From Bacteroidales bacterium (GTDB lineage: Bacteria > Bacteroidota > Bacteroidia > Bacteroidales > Dysgonomonadaceae), in the NCBI GenBank assembly GCA_012837345.1, contig DURL01000110.1, forward strand, positions 32,842 through 96,841: a stretch of 64,000 nucleotides of DNA. The letters are read 5' to 3'. Positions 7,659-16,131 of the stretch are shown in pieces. The notes beneath the pieces are model-generated. The model searched no databases. It was not told where the DNA came from and was given only the letters and a program-made list of their open reading frames with translations. Position numbers and translations under genes: made by a program. Within the stretch, counting starts at the first letter, position 1. Every line of letters begins with the position of its first letter.

Positions 7659-9505
7659 TTTGATTTCTTTAATCTGTTTTCCATCGCACCGATCGCATCG
7701 AGTGTATCCTGATAAATACTTTCCATGGCGGTATCTCCACCGGCAGGAGCATACCGTGCAAACTCGCAGTTGTCAAGGATCCGCAGGAAACGGCTGGTCA
7801 GCTCTTCACCGATACCGGTACTCTTCAGCTCCGATTCCACATTGTCGCGTGACAAGCGGGCAACCGGTATCGCCAGCTTGTCGCTGAAATAGCCCCAGAG
7901 GGCACGCAGCACCTCCTCATGGAAGTTCTCACTCTTCTGCTCCCTGAGATAGCGTTCAGCCAGTTTCAACCGTTTGAGTGCAATCTTATTGGCCTTACGG
8001 TTTCGCATCAGTGTCACGTTGGCGTTCTCCCGCACCTGTTTCCGATAGATCAGATAAAATGTGATCAGCGATAGCAGAGGGATCAGGATCCAAAGCCAAT
8101 AGCCCAATGAGCCGACGAAGAAGCGGTCACGCGACTGAAAGGCAGGCACTCCGGTCTTCAGGAAGCGGATATCCTGTTCCACCTTCACATCCTGACGGTT
8201 CACAAAGGAGGTGCCGGGGGCACTCCCCGACTCACCCTTTTCAACATTCAACCGGTATTCCGGGGTAGTCAATGTCTTGTAGGTCGCGCTCCCGGGATCG
8301 AAATAGGTGAACTCCACGGGTGGAAGGGTATAACTCCCTTCATAGCGGGGAATCACCATGTACTCAATGCGACGCATGCCGGTGAGTCCGTTCGTGGTCA
8401 CGTTGAAGATGTTATCTACCGTGGGGTCATACCGTTCAAAGTTATCGGGGAAAGCCACCTCGGGGGTGCGTATCAACTTCAGGTTGCCTGTACCCGATAT
8501 CTCCAGTTGCAAGGTGATGGCTTCGTTTGCCCTGGTTACGGTGTTGCTGAGCAGCGGCTTCAGGGTGAAGTTACCTACGGCGTTGGCGTAGCTCTCCGGT
8601 TTGTTCTCCGGCAGTGGTTTCACCGCAATCTCGAGCGGGTTGGTTTTCAACGCTTTCTTCACATCCACCATCACCTCCTGTGGTCCGAAAAAAGAGGATA
8701 TTTTTTTGCCAGAGGGTACCGAGAAGACCATCTCGAGGCTGCCCGACGGTATGGTGATCCTGCCGGAACGCTGCGGGAAAAGCAGCGTCTTGCGAAGATC
8801 AGCTGTATAGTAGTTTCTGCCGTTATACCGTTCCATTTGCAACTGCTTGTTCACCGGCAGATCGATCTCCTCTACCATGAACCCCTCAAACTCCGGGAAC
8901 TGGATCTTCCCGAAATTGACCACGTTTAACGTGGTATAGAGGCGGAAGGTGACCGTAAATCCCTCCTGTTCGTAGAGGTTGTTCTTGGACAGGATCGCCC
9001 GGATAAAGGCATCGTTGGCCGAAACAGTTGCTGCGCCGGTACCGGATGCGGAACTTCTCTCCTGTTTACTGCCCTCATCACCGGGTGCCACCCCGCGGCT
9101 CTCATCTGGCGGCAGCACCTTGACCTGCAGGCTGTTCGATTGGTAGTTGCTGCCGTCAACGGTGATCGATGCAGCCGGGATGGTGTAGCTGCCTGCCTTG
9201 TTTGCCATCAGGATATAGGTGTAGGTCACCGACATCTCAGAACTGCTTTTGCCGTTGATGATGCTTTGACTGTAACTGGTGGAGGTGCTGGGTCCGAAGA
9301 GCAACTCAAGACCCTTTAGTTCGGGCAATCGCAGGTCACGACCCTCTTTGTTGAGGTGATAGCTGAGACGGAACTGTTCTCCTTCCACCACTGTTGCCGG
9401 CGCCGTAGCTTTAAAGGTAACCTGAGCCGGGAGCCAGGATGTGTTACCTGCAAGCATTACCCAAATCAGTAAAAGAATAGGGTGTATGTTTTTCCTCTTT
9501 TTCAT
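7655..9505 (-). CDS. batD: BatD: membrane-anchored protein of the Bat operon
   Basis: A 616-residue protein with a signal peptide (MKKRKNIHPILLLIWVMLAG and following), a large periplasmic beta-rich region made of repeated BatD modules (AQVTFKATAPATVVEGEQF, then FTLKPLLSNTVTRANEAITL), one transmembrane helix at about residues 467-490 (GYWLWILIPLLSLITFYLIY) and a cytosolic helical tail. The frame is open further upstream to 9784, but that stretch reads as Arg/Ser/Asn-rich out-of-frame batC sequence. The ATG at 9505 is chosen because it begins the signal peptide 14 bases after the batC stop at 9519. An ATG at 9550 is a less likely alternative. Confidence 0.9.
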   Translation of the reverse strand: MKKRKNIHPILLLIWVMLAGNTSWLPAQVTFKATAPATVVEGEQFRLSYHLNKEGRDLRLPELKGLELLFGPSTSTSYSQSIINGKSSSEMSVTYTYILMANKAGSYTIPAASITVDGSNYQSNSLQVKVLPPDESRGVAPGDEGSKQERSSASGTGAATVSANDAFIRAILSKNNLYEQEGFTVTFRLYTTLNVVNFGKIQFPEFEGFMVEEIDLPVNKQLQMERYNGRNYYTADLRKTLLFPQRSGRITIPSGSLEMVFSVPSGKKISSFFGPQEVMVDVKKALKTNPLEIAVKPLPENKPESYANAVGNFTLKPLLSNTVTRANEAITLQLEISGTGNLKLIRTPEVAFPDNFERYDPTVDNIFNVTTNGLTGMRRIEYMVIPRYEGSYTLPPVEFTYFDPGSATYKTLTTPEYRLNVEKGESGSAPGTSFVNRQDVKVEQDIRFLKTGVPAFQSRDRFFVGSLGYWLWILIPLLSLITFYLIYRKQVRENANVTLMRNRKANKIALKRLKLAERYLREQKSENFHEEVLRALWGYFSDKLAIPVARLSRDNVESELKSTGIGEELTSRFLRILDNCEFARYAPAGGDTAMESIYQDTLDAIGAMENRLKKSK

Positions 9506-9518
9506 CGGTTTTGTAATG

Positions 9519-10238
9519 CTACCAGTTTCTGTTATTTCGTCTGTTGTCATCTGCTTTCTGCTCTCTCTCCTGAGCCTTGATCTGCTGAACCTTCTCCTGT
9601 GTCTGTTGCTCATCCTGCTCAATGGCCTGCAGCAACTGGCGTGCATTGTCACGCGACATCTGTTCCGGTTGGTCGGGTTGCTCCGCACGTTTATCCTTTT
9701 GGTTCTGCGGCTGCTGCTGTTGCTGCTCCTGTTGCTGCTCCTGTTGCTGTTCCTGTTGATCCTCACCCTGATTCTGCTGATCATCCTGTTGGTCCTGAAT
9801 CATCTTTTGAACCACTGCCAGGTTGTAACGGGTCTCCTCGTCCTGTGGATTGAGCCGTAATGCCATCTTGTAGGCCTCCATGGATTGCTGCAGCTCTTTC
9901 TTCTGTAAAAGTGTGTTCCCGATGTTGTGCCAGCCGGCGGCTGCCTCCTGCGGGTTCTCCTGTTCGATGCTCACAAAGTGCTGGTATTGTTCCGCAGCCT
10001 TATCCCACTCTTTCTGTCTGTAGAAGGTATTTCCCAGGTTGAATGCAGCCTCTTTTGATTCGGGGTTCTTTTCTACCGCTTTTCCGTAGAGGTCGGCTGC
10101 CTCGGAGTACTTCTGTTGTTCATATTGCTTGTTCCCTTTCCGGATGTTTTTCCTGACCTCTTTCTGTGCCATCGCCGACAAGGGTATAGATGCCATGATC
10201 AGAAAGAAAAGGGACTGAAGAATCAATGATCGTTTCAT
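9519..10238 (-). CDS. batC: BatC: TPR protein with Gln-rich tail
   Basis: A 239-residue periplasmic protein: signal peptide (residues 1-25, ending SAMAQ), three TPR motifs between about residues 30 and 145 (KGNKQYEQQKYSEAADLY, KEAAFNLGNTFYRQ, GWHNIGNTLLQKKELQQSME), then a very Gln/Glu-rich stretch near residues 149-177 and a charged tail. The start overlaps the batB stop (ATGA). TPRs probably dock partner Bat proteins, and the two VWA proteins encoded immediately upstream are the obvious candidates, by inference. The Gln tract is coded by a 12-base repeat. The batD frame runs open through it, so a one-base slip there would fuse BatC to BatD. Confidence 0.9.
   Translation of the reverse strand: MKRSLILQSLFFLIMASIPLSAMAQKEVRKNIRKGNKQYEQQKYSEAADLYGKAVEKNPESKEAAFNLGNTFYRQKEWDKAAEQYQHFVSIEQENPQEAAAGWHNIGNTLLQKKELQQSMEAYKMALRLNPQDEETRYNLAVVQKMIQDQQDDQQNQGEDQQEQQQEQQQEQQQQQPQNQKDKRAEQPDQPEQMSRDNARQLLQAIEQDEQQTQEKVQQIKAQEREQKADDNRRNNRNW
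9717..9764 (-). repeat. 12-bp repeat coding the Gln-rich tract of BatC
   Basis: On the plus strand CTGTTGCTGCTC occurs twice in tandem (9717-9740), followed by two near copies ending CTGTTC and ATCCTC. They encode EQQQ-type units. The unit length preserves the frame. Confidence 0.85.
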
Positions 10239-11257
10239 TTGAATAACCTCACGTTTCTGAATAACCTGTTTTTCTTGTCATAAATGAGTACCTCCACCAA
10301 AAGAATACCCAGTAGAATCCACCCTAATAAGGGGAACTGCTCATCATATTCGGAATAGGAGAGCGAGGCGGTACGGGCTGTTTCCAACTCATCCAGCTGT
10401 GCCTCCAGCACGCGGATGGCACTGTTTGAGTTGTCGGCACGTACATAGAGACCTCCTCCATTGCGGGCTATCTCCATTGCCATCTCCTCGTTCAGTCGCG
10501 ATACCACCACATTGCCCTCGCTGTCTGTCAGGTAGTTGCTGCCTGAGCCATCGTCCGGCAGAGGAGAGCCCTCGGGTGACCCTACCCCCAGCACGTTGAT
10601 CATCACTCCCGCTTTTGCCGCTTCAGCAGCCACCTCGGTAGCGTTGCCCTCATGGTCCTCGCCGTCGGTGATGATCACCATCGCCCTGCTCACCTTCTCG
10701 TCCGCCGAAAAAGAACTCATCCCCAGGCTGATGGCCTGACCAATGGCTGTACCCTGCACCGGGACCAACGAAGGGTCGATGCTGTTAAGGAAGATCCTGG
10801 CCGACTGGGTGTCGGAGGTGAGTGGCATCTGGATGTATGCCTCACCGGCAAAGACGATCAGAGCCACCTTGTCATTCCTGCGCACATCAATGAGACGGGA
10901 TAGGATCTGACGGGCACGGCTCAGCCTGTCGGGTGAGAGATCTTGGGCAAGCATTGAGTTGGATACATCGATGGCGATGACCAGCTCGATGCCCTCCTTT
11001 TCCACCGTCTCTACCTTGGTACCGAACTGCGGGCGGGCCACAAGAAAGATACCGGTGCTGAGTGCGGCAAAGTAAAGCCAGAACTTCAGGTAGGAGCGTT
11101 TCAGCGACAGCTCGGGCATCATCATCCTGAGCATGTTGAGGCTCCCCATCTTCTGGACATCTTTCCGCTTTCGGATATTCAGGTAGAGGTAAACAGCCAG
11201 CAAAAAGGGCATGGCCGCAAACAACCACAGGTATTCCGGATTTCCGAATCTAAACAT
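10235..11257 (-). CDS. batB: BatB: von Willebrand factor A domain membrane protein
   Basis: A 340-residue protein with two N-terminal transmembrane helices (about residues 9-27 and 58-77), a VWA domain from about residue 88 to 280 carrying the metal-ion-dependent adhesion site DVSNSM (DxSxS), the later Thr (TDTQSA) and ITDGEDHEG, and a C-terminal transmembrane helix near residues 310-328. The order moxR-DUF58-x-batA-batB-batC-batD-batE is the classic Bat arrangement. MoxR ATPases are believed to act as chaperones that load metal or partners onto such VWA proteins. The ATGA overlap with batC shows tight coupling. Confidence 0.93.
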   Translation of the reverse strand: MFRFGNPEYLWLFAAMPFLLAVYLYLNIRKRKDVQKMGSLNMLRMMMPELSLKRSYLKFWLYFAALSTGIFLVARPQFGTKVETVEKEGIELVIAIDVSNSMLAQDLSPDRLSRARQILSRLIDVRRNDKVALIVFAGEAYIQMPLTSDTQSARIFLNSIDPSLVPVQGTAIGQAISLGMSSFSADEKVSRAMVIITDGEDHEGNATEVAAEAAKAGVMINVLGVGSPEGSPLPDDGSGSNYLTDSEGNVVVSRLNEEMAMEIARNGGGLYVRADNSNSAIRVLEAQLDELETARTASLSYSEYDEQFPLLGWILLGILLVEVLIYDKKNRLFRNVRLFK

Positions 11258-11319
11258 AGTATCTTCGTTTCTCTTTGTTCATTCCTATGTATCAGTACTA
11301 CCCTGTACCATTATTTTGA

Positions 11320-12303
11320 TCACGGGATATTCCTCAACCAGGTACGTCTGAGCAGCAGCTCCAGCAGGATCAATGCCAGGGCAGCCAAAGCCCAGGGCAG
11401 GAACAGCTCCTGCCGGCGTGTCACATTCTGCACACTGATCAGGTACTTCTCCATCTCGTCGATCTCATTGTAGACCTGACGCAGCCCCTCCGTATCCTGC
11501 GCACGGAAATAGTGGCCACCGGTCATGGCTGCAATCTCAGTGAGGGTCTCCTCATCAATATCCACCGGCATGTTCTGCATACGGATACCATAGGGGGTGC
11601 TCACCGGCGTAGGGGCCATCCCTTTGGTGCCGACACCCACGGTGTATACCCTTATCCCATAGGAGCGGGCCAGGTCGGCTGCCGTGAGCGGTGCGATCTG
11701 TCCGCTGTTGTTGGTCCCATCTGTCAGCAGGATCACCACTTTCGATTGCGACTGGCTCTCCTTCAGCCGGTTCACCGAGTTGGCAAGACCTAATCCGATA
11801 GCCGTCCCGTCGTCGATCATACCGAAGTTGATCTCATTGAGCAGGTTCAACAGCACCTTGTGGTCGGTGGTGAGAGGGCACTGGGTGAAGCTCTCCCCGG
11901 CAAAGATCACCAGTCCGATGTTGTCGTTGCTGCGATCGGTGATGAATTCGGCCGCCACCTTACGGGCTGCCTGCAACCGGTCGGGTTGCAGATCCTGCGC
12001 CAGCATGGAGCCGGAAACATCGAGTGCCAGTACAATATCGATACCCTGTGTCTCTGACTCTTCCCAGCTGCTCACCGACTGAGGGCGGGCAATGACCACG
12101 ATCACCAGGGCGATGGAAATCAGCCGCAGGAGAAAGGGGAAGTGTCGCATGTAAACCCTCAAGCCGGGCTTCATGCCGTTGAATGCATCGGCAGAGGCGA
12201 GCCGGAAGGAGGCCTGCGCCTTTGAAAGGCGCACCACGTACCATACTGTCAGCGGGATGAGCAACAGCAGCAGATAGAGATATTCAGGGTGCAAAAATTC
12301 CAT
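11320..12303 (-). CDS. batA: BatA: von Willebrand factor A domain membrane protein
   Basis: A 327-residue paralogue of BatB with the same build: two N-terminal membrane helices (YLYLLLLLIPLTVWYVV and FLLRLISIALVIVVIARPQ), a VWA domain with the complete site DVSGSMLAQDL, TDGTNNSG, and a C-terminal helix (LPWALAALALILLELLL). It lies 62 bases upstream of batB and 6 bases downstream of the 353-residue gene. Functionally it is placed with BatB in the inner membrane, its VWA domain facing the periplasm by the positive-inside rule. That topology is inference. Confidence 0.93.
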   Translation of the reverse strand: MEFLHPEYLYLLLLLIPLTVWYVVRLSKAQASFRLASADAFNGMKPGLRVYMRHFPFLLRLISIALVIVVIARPQSVSSWEESETQGIDIVLALDVSGSMLAQDLQPDRLQAARKVAAEFITDRSNDNIGLVIFAGESFTQCPLTTDHKVLLNLLNEINFGMIDDGTAIGLGLANSVNRLKESQSQSKVVILLTDGTNNSGQIAPLTAADLARSYGIRVYTVGVGTKGMAPTPVSTPYGIRMQNMPVDIDEETLTEIAAMTGGHYFRAQDTEGLRQVYNEIDEMEKYLISVQNVTRRQELFLPWALAALALILLELLLRRTWLRNIP

Positions 12304-12309
12304 ATTCGT

Positions 12310-13371
12310 TCACTCTTTTGCTTTTTTCGGATCATTGTCACCTGTTCCTCTACCATCCTGTTTCGGATCAGGCAGGGGGTCATCCTCCTTTGTCTGGTTT
12401 ACGAATAAATAGGCGTTCACCATGCTCAGGTCGTTCTCATCGGCGTAGGGTTTATATTTGGCAAACTTCACCAGATCGGCAGTGGTGAGGATCTGTTTCA
12501 GGTTGTCGCATACCGAGTCGGTCTCAGCCACCTTGCGGATGGCATGCAGGATCTCCCCGGATGTCATCTCCATGGCCTGGATCCCCTCCCGCTCCCAGAT
12601 ATAGGATCGCAGGATATCCGTCAGACGGCTGTAAAATTCCTTCTCCCGTCCCTGTAGCCATAATTTCTCCTGTTTGAGTTTGTCCAGTTCGTTCACGGCA
12701 CGCAGATGGGCCGGCAACAGCTCCGGTGGCTTGAAGAAATACCCTTTTTTCTTCTTCTTCAGCACCAGGTAAATCACCACACCGATCAGTGCCAGCAGGA
12801 GCATCACACCAACGACGATCCAGAGCAGCCAGAGCCAGTCGGTCCAGACGAAGGGAGCCTCACGCACCGCCTTGATATCATTAAGCTGCAGGAGGTTGAA
12901 ATCTATGGAGTCGGTTTCGCCCTTGTTGATTAGCTCCAGGTAAGCCAGCGTTGAGTCAGAGAGCTGCGGTGAGGTCACCTTCAGCCCGAAGGAGTTGGAG
13001 AGGATGGTGTCGCTCCCATCGTATATCGGGATATGAGGCACATGGTAGAGGGTAGAGTCGAACGAAGTGACCAGGTAGCGGAAATTGAGGGTCATCACGT
13101 TGTTCTCGATCGTGGTATCGGGAGGCAGCATCGCAATCACCTCGATGCCGGGGATGATCTCTTTCTCGTACACAGGAAAATGGATGCTCTTCTCCCTGGG
13201 AGTGATCACCTTCAGGTTGATCACCGCCTGTTCCCCGATAAGGATCTCAGTGGGTTGCACAGTGGCTTGTACCGATGCCCGTTGCGCATGGAGCACACCC
13301 CCCAGCAGGATGCCAGCTACCGCCAACATCCCCCTGCGCATCCCTCTGTTATGTAATATCTTCCTTTTCAA
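12310..13371 (-). CDS. Membrane protein of the Bat operon (BatD-like, role unknown)
   Basis: A 353-residue protein that sits between DUF58 and batA in many Bacteroidota Bat operons. It has a signal peptide (ending GVLHAQ), a periplasmic beta-rich domain resembling one BatD module (ASVQATVQPTEILIGEQAVI), a single membrane helix at about residues 178-201 (LWLLWIVVGVMLLLALIGVV), a strongly basic turn (KKKKKG) and a cytosolic helical domain that ends in an acidic Pro-rich tail. I do not know a characterised function. The spacing to both neighbours is 2-6 bases, so it is surely cotranscribed and probably part of the same complex. Confidence 0.8.
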   Translation of the reverse strand: MKRKILHNRGMRRGMLAVAGILLGGVLHAQRASVQATVQPTEILIGEQAVINLKVITPREKSIHFPVYEKEIIPGIEVIAMLPPDTTIENNVMTLNFRYLVTSFDSTLYHVPHIPIYDGSDTILSNSFGLKVTSPQLSDSTLAYLELINKGETDSIDFNLLQLNDIKAVREAPFVWTDWLWLLWIVVGVMLLLALIGVVIYLVLKKKKKGYFFKPPELLPAHLRAVNELDKLKQEKLWLQGREKEFYSRLTDILRSYIWEREGIQAMEMTSGEILHAIRKVAETDSVCDNLKQILTTADLVKFAKYKPYADENDLSMVNAYLFVNQTKEDDPLPDPKQDGRGTGDNDPKKAKE

Positions 13372-13373
13372 GC

Positions 13374-14243
13374 CTATCTTCTTTGTTGAAATAGTTGCAA
13401 CAACGACTTCACATAGTCACTTTCGGTGGAGATAGAGACACTGTCCACCCCGCTCTGGCGGGTGGCCGTGATCATCTTCTCCTGCAGGCCGTTCCACCAG
13501 CCCTGGTATTGCTCACGCACCCGTTTCGAGGAGCTGTCGATCCATCGTTCTCCGTTGGTCTCGGGATCCCACACCTTCATCAACCCTACCGGCTGAAGAG
13601 CAGTGCTCAGCTGATCGTACACCTGTATGGCTGCCAGGTCATGCTTGCGCCCGGCGATCTGCATCGCTTTCTGATAGTCATCAGCGTCAATGAAGTCGGA
13701 GATCAGGAAGGCGGTGCATCGCTTCTTGATGGCGTTGGTCATGTAGCGCAATGCCATATTGAGGTCAGTACCGTTGCTCTCGGGCGTGAATCCCAGTATC
13801 TCACGAATGATAAAGAGAATATGCTTTCTCCCTTTCTGGGGCGGGATGAATTTCTCCACCTTGTCGGTGAAAAAGATGACACCAATCTTGTCGTTGTTCT
13901 GTATCGCTGAGAAGGCGAGTGTGGCGGCGATCTCCGCCACCATGTCACGTTTGAGTAGTGAGCGGGATCCGAAGCCAAGACTTTCCGACATATCAATCAT
14001 CAGCATCACCGTCAGCTCCCGCTCTTCTTCAAAGATCTTGATGTAAGGACGGTTGTAGCGGGCAGTCACGTTCCAGTCGATGTCCCGCATATCGTCACCA
14101 TAACGATACTCCCTCACCTCAGAAAATGCCATACCCCGCCCCTTAAAAGCAGAATGGTACTCACCGGCGAAGATGTTTCGCGAGAGACCCCTTGCTTTTA
14201 TTTCGATGTGGCGTACTTTCTTGATCAGGTCGGTTGCTTCCAT
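13374..14243 (-). CDS. DUF58 domain protein of the MoxR-Bat operon
   Basis: A 289-residue cytosolic protein with the DUF58 core: SAFKGRGMAFSEVREYRYGD and DIDWNVTARYNRPYIK, then a degenerate VWA-like fold beginning VMLMIDMSESLGFG and continuing KIGVIFFTDKVEKFIPP. DUF58 proteins almost always pair with a MoxR AAA ATPase, which lies immediately upstream here (70 bases). They are presumed to be the soluble VWA partner of the ATPase. The DMSES motif keeps the DxSxS pattern, so metal binding is plausible. Confidence 0.92.
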   Translation of the reverse strand: MEATDLIKKVRHIEIKARGLSRNIFAGEYHSAFKGRGMAFSEVREYRYGDDMRDIDWNVTARYNRPYIKIFEEERELTVMLMIDMSESLGFGSRSLLKRDMVAEIAATLAFSAIQNNDKIGVIFFTDKVEKFIPPQKGRKHILFIIREILGFTPESNGTDLNMALRYMTNAIKKRCTAFLISDFIDADDYQKAMQIAGRKHDLAAIQVYDQLSTALQPVGLMKVWDPETNGERWIDSSSKRVREQYQGWWNGLQEKMITATRQSGVDSVSISTESDYVKSLLQLFQQRR

Positions 14244-14314
14244 ATAGAATTGCAGTTTCTCCCCGCGGGATGTTACAGCATTGAGTGAATCATCTCTGTT
14301 CAGCCTCCTGTCGA

Positions 14315-15310
14315 TCAGGGCACCTCTACCTTGTTGAGTATCTCGCTGACAATCTCCTCGCTGCTCATGTTGTTGGCTTCCGCCTCGTAGGTGAGCCCGA
14401 TACGGTGGCGCAGCACGTCGTGACTTACAGCACGTATATCTTCGGGGATCACGTAGCCGCGGCGTTTGATAAAGGCAAAGGCGCGTGCTGCCAATGCCAG
14501 GTTGATCGAGGCACGGGGTGAAGCACCGAAGCCGATCATATCTTTCAGGTGGCTCATCCCATACTGATCGGGAAAACGGGTGGCGAAAACGATATCTATA
14601 ATATATTTGCTGATCTTCTCGTCGATGTATACCTCCCGCACCACCTTACGGGCATCCAGTATCTCCTGTGTGGTGACCACAGGACGATCGGTGGTCAAAG
14701 GCTCAAAGATGTTTTGCCGGATGATCTGCTTCTCCTCTTCACGTGTGGGGTAGCTGATCACCACCTTCAGCATGAAACGGTCCACCTGTGCTTCGGGCAG
14801 CGGGTAGGTTCCCTCCTGCTCGATCGGGTTCTGGGTAGCCATCACCAGGAAGGGACTGGGCAGGGGGTAGGTCTCCTCCCCGATGGTCACCTGCCGCTCC
14901 TGCATTGCTTCCAACAGGGCACTCTGCACCTTGGCAGGTGCGCGATTGATCTCATCAGCCAGTATGAAGTTGGCAAAAATGGGACCATGCTTCACCTGGA
15001 ACTCCTCGTTGCGCTGACTATAGATCATGGTTCCCACCACGTCGGCCGGCAACAGATCAGGTGTAAACTGAATACGGCTGTAATCGGCGTCGATCAACTG
15101 CGCAAGCGTCTTGATTGCCAGCGTCTTGGCGAGCCCCGGCACCCCTTCCAGCAGGATATGACCGTCGGAGAGAAGTCCGATCAGCAGGGATTCCACCAGG
15201 TGTTTCTGACCCACGATCACCCGGTTCATGCCGGTGACGAGCGTCTGCACGAAAGCACTCTTTTGTTCAATTCTATCGTTTAGCTCTTTAATATCGACTA
15301 CTTGGCTCAT
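14315..15310 (-). CDS. MoxR-family AAA+ ATPase, first gene of the Bat operon
   Basis: A 331-residue AAA+ ATPase with Walker A GVPGLAKT (about residue 57), Walker B ILADEINRAP, sensor segment ATQNPIEQEGTYPLPEAQ and the C-terminal lid (ASPRASINLALAARAFAF). MoxR proteins form hexamers that remodel or metallate VWA-domain clients. Here the clients would be BatA, BatB and the DUF58 protein. It is the promoter-proximal gene: a -7 box lies at 15351-15358, 41 bases before the ATG, and seven further genes follow on the same strand with no gap above 71 bases. Confidence 0.95.
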   Translation of the reverse strand: MSQVVDIKELNDRIEQKSAFVQTLVTGMNRVIVGQKHLVESLLIGLLSDGHILLEGVPGLAKTLAIKTLAQLIDADYSRIQFTPDLLPADVVGTMIYSQRNEEFQVKHGPIFANFILADEINRAPAKVQSALLEAMQERQVTIGEETYPLPSPFLVMATQNPIEQEGTYPLPEAQVDRFMLKVVISYPTREEEKQIIRQNIFEPLTTDRPVVTTQEILDARKVVREVYIDEKISKYIIDIVFATRFPDQYGMSHLKDMIGFGASPRASINLALAARAFAFIKRRGYVIPEDIRAVSHDVLRHRIGLTYEAEANNMSSEEIVSEILNKVEVP

Positions 15311-15350
15311 TGTATTGATTGTTAAAAATAGATTCCGTTGATATGGGATA

Positions 15351-15358
15351 CAAAAATA
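15351..15358 (-). promoter_or_regulatory. -7 box TATTTTTG for the moxR-bat operon
   Basis: Read on the minus strand, TATTTTTG matches TAnnTTTG and lies 41 bases upstream of the moxR ATG. No clear -33 TTTG is seen at the right distance. Confidence 0.55.
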
Positions 15359-15441
15359 GAAATGTTAAATTGGTTTTCGTTGGAATCGCCGTTAAAAATG
15401 TTTAAGTGCCAGGGCTTTCTCAATCCCGCCTCCATATCAGG

Positions 15442-16131
15442 TCAGCGAGCAGCAAACTCCATGGCAAACAGCTCCCGGAATGCATTTCTCATGCCGTGGG
15501 AGACCTCTTGGAAATCTACTTCCTGTCCCAGCTCCTTCTGCATGGAGGTGACCCCCCGGTCAGTGAATCCGCAGGGGTTGATGAAGTTGAAGTAGGAGAG
15601 GTCACTGTTGATGTTGAGTGCCAGGCCGTGCATGGTGACGTAACGGCTGGCCCTCACGCCGATGGCGCAGATCTTGCGTGCCCGTGAGGGATTACCCGCA
15701 TCGATCCAGACCCCCATCGCTTTTTCATCTTTCTCTCCCCTTATTCCATAGGGTTTCAGTGTCTCGATCACCACATCCTCCAGCAGGGAGATGTAACGTT
15801 TGATGCCAATGGCGAATGCTTCCAGGTCGATGATCGGATATGCCACCAGCTGACCGGGGCCGTGATAGGTGATGTCGCCCCCCCGGTTTATCTCATGCAG
15901 GTCTATCTGCCTGTTCTCGCACATCTGTCTCGTGATGAGCAGGTTCTGCCGGTTACCGCTTTTGCCGATCGTGAAAACATGTTCATGTTCACAGAAGAGC
16001 AGATACTGATCTTTCTCCTCTCTCCGATCCTGTTTGTCCCGGATGACAGCGTCAAACAATTTTTCCTGGTAAGCCCACGCCTCCCGGTAGCGGATACGAC
16101 CCAACTCTTCAAACCAAACTTTTCTGCTCAT
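15442..16131 (-). CDS. lipB: Lipoyl(octanoyl) transferase LipB
   Basis: A 229-residue enzyme that moves octanoyl from acyl carrier protein to the lipoyl domains of 2-oxoacid dehydrogenases and the glycine cleavage H protein. The signature RGGDITYHGPGQLVAYPI is intact (about residues 83-100). The catalytic pair is visible as the Lys in KICAIGVRAS and the Cys in NPCGFTDRGV. Its ATG directly follows the TAG of lipA with no spacing, so the two steps of lipoate assembly are translationally linked. The length is normal for the family. Confidence 0.96.
   Translation of the reverse strand: MSRKVWFEELGRIRYREAWAYQEKLFDAVIRDKQDRREEKDQYLLFCEHEHVFTIGKSGNRQNLLITRQMCENRQIDLHEINRGGDITYHGPGQLVAYPIIDLEAFAIGIKRYISLLEDVVIETLKPYGIRGEKDEKAMGVWIDAGNPSRARKICAIGVRASRYVTMHGLALNINSDLSYFNFINPCGFTDRGVTSMQKELGQEVDFQEVSHGMRNAFRELFAMEFAAR

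Noticed and set aside
9506-9784. N-terminal extension of BatD
   Set aside because: The extra 93 residues are Arg/Ser/Asn-rich out-of-frame batC sequence, and a clear signal peptide begins at 9505.
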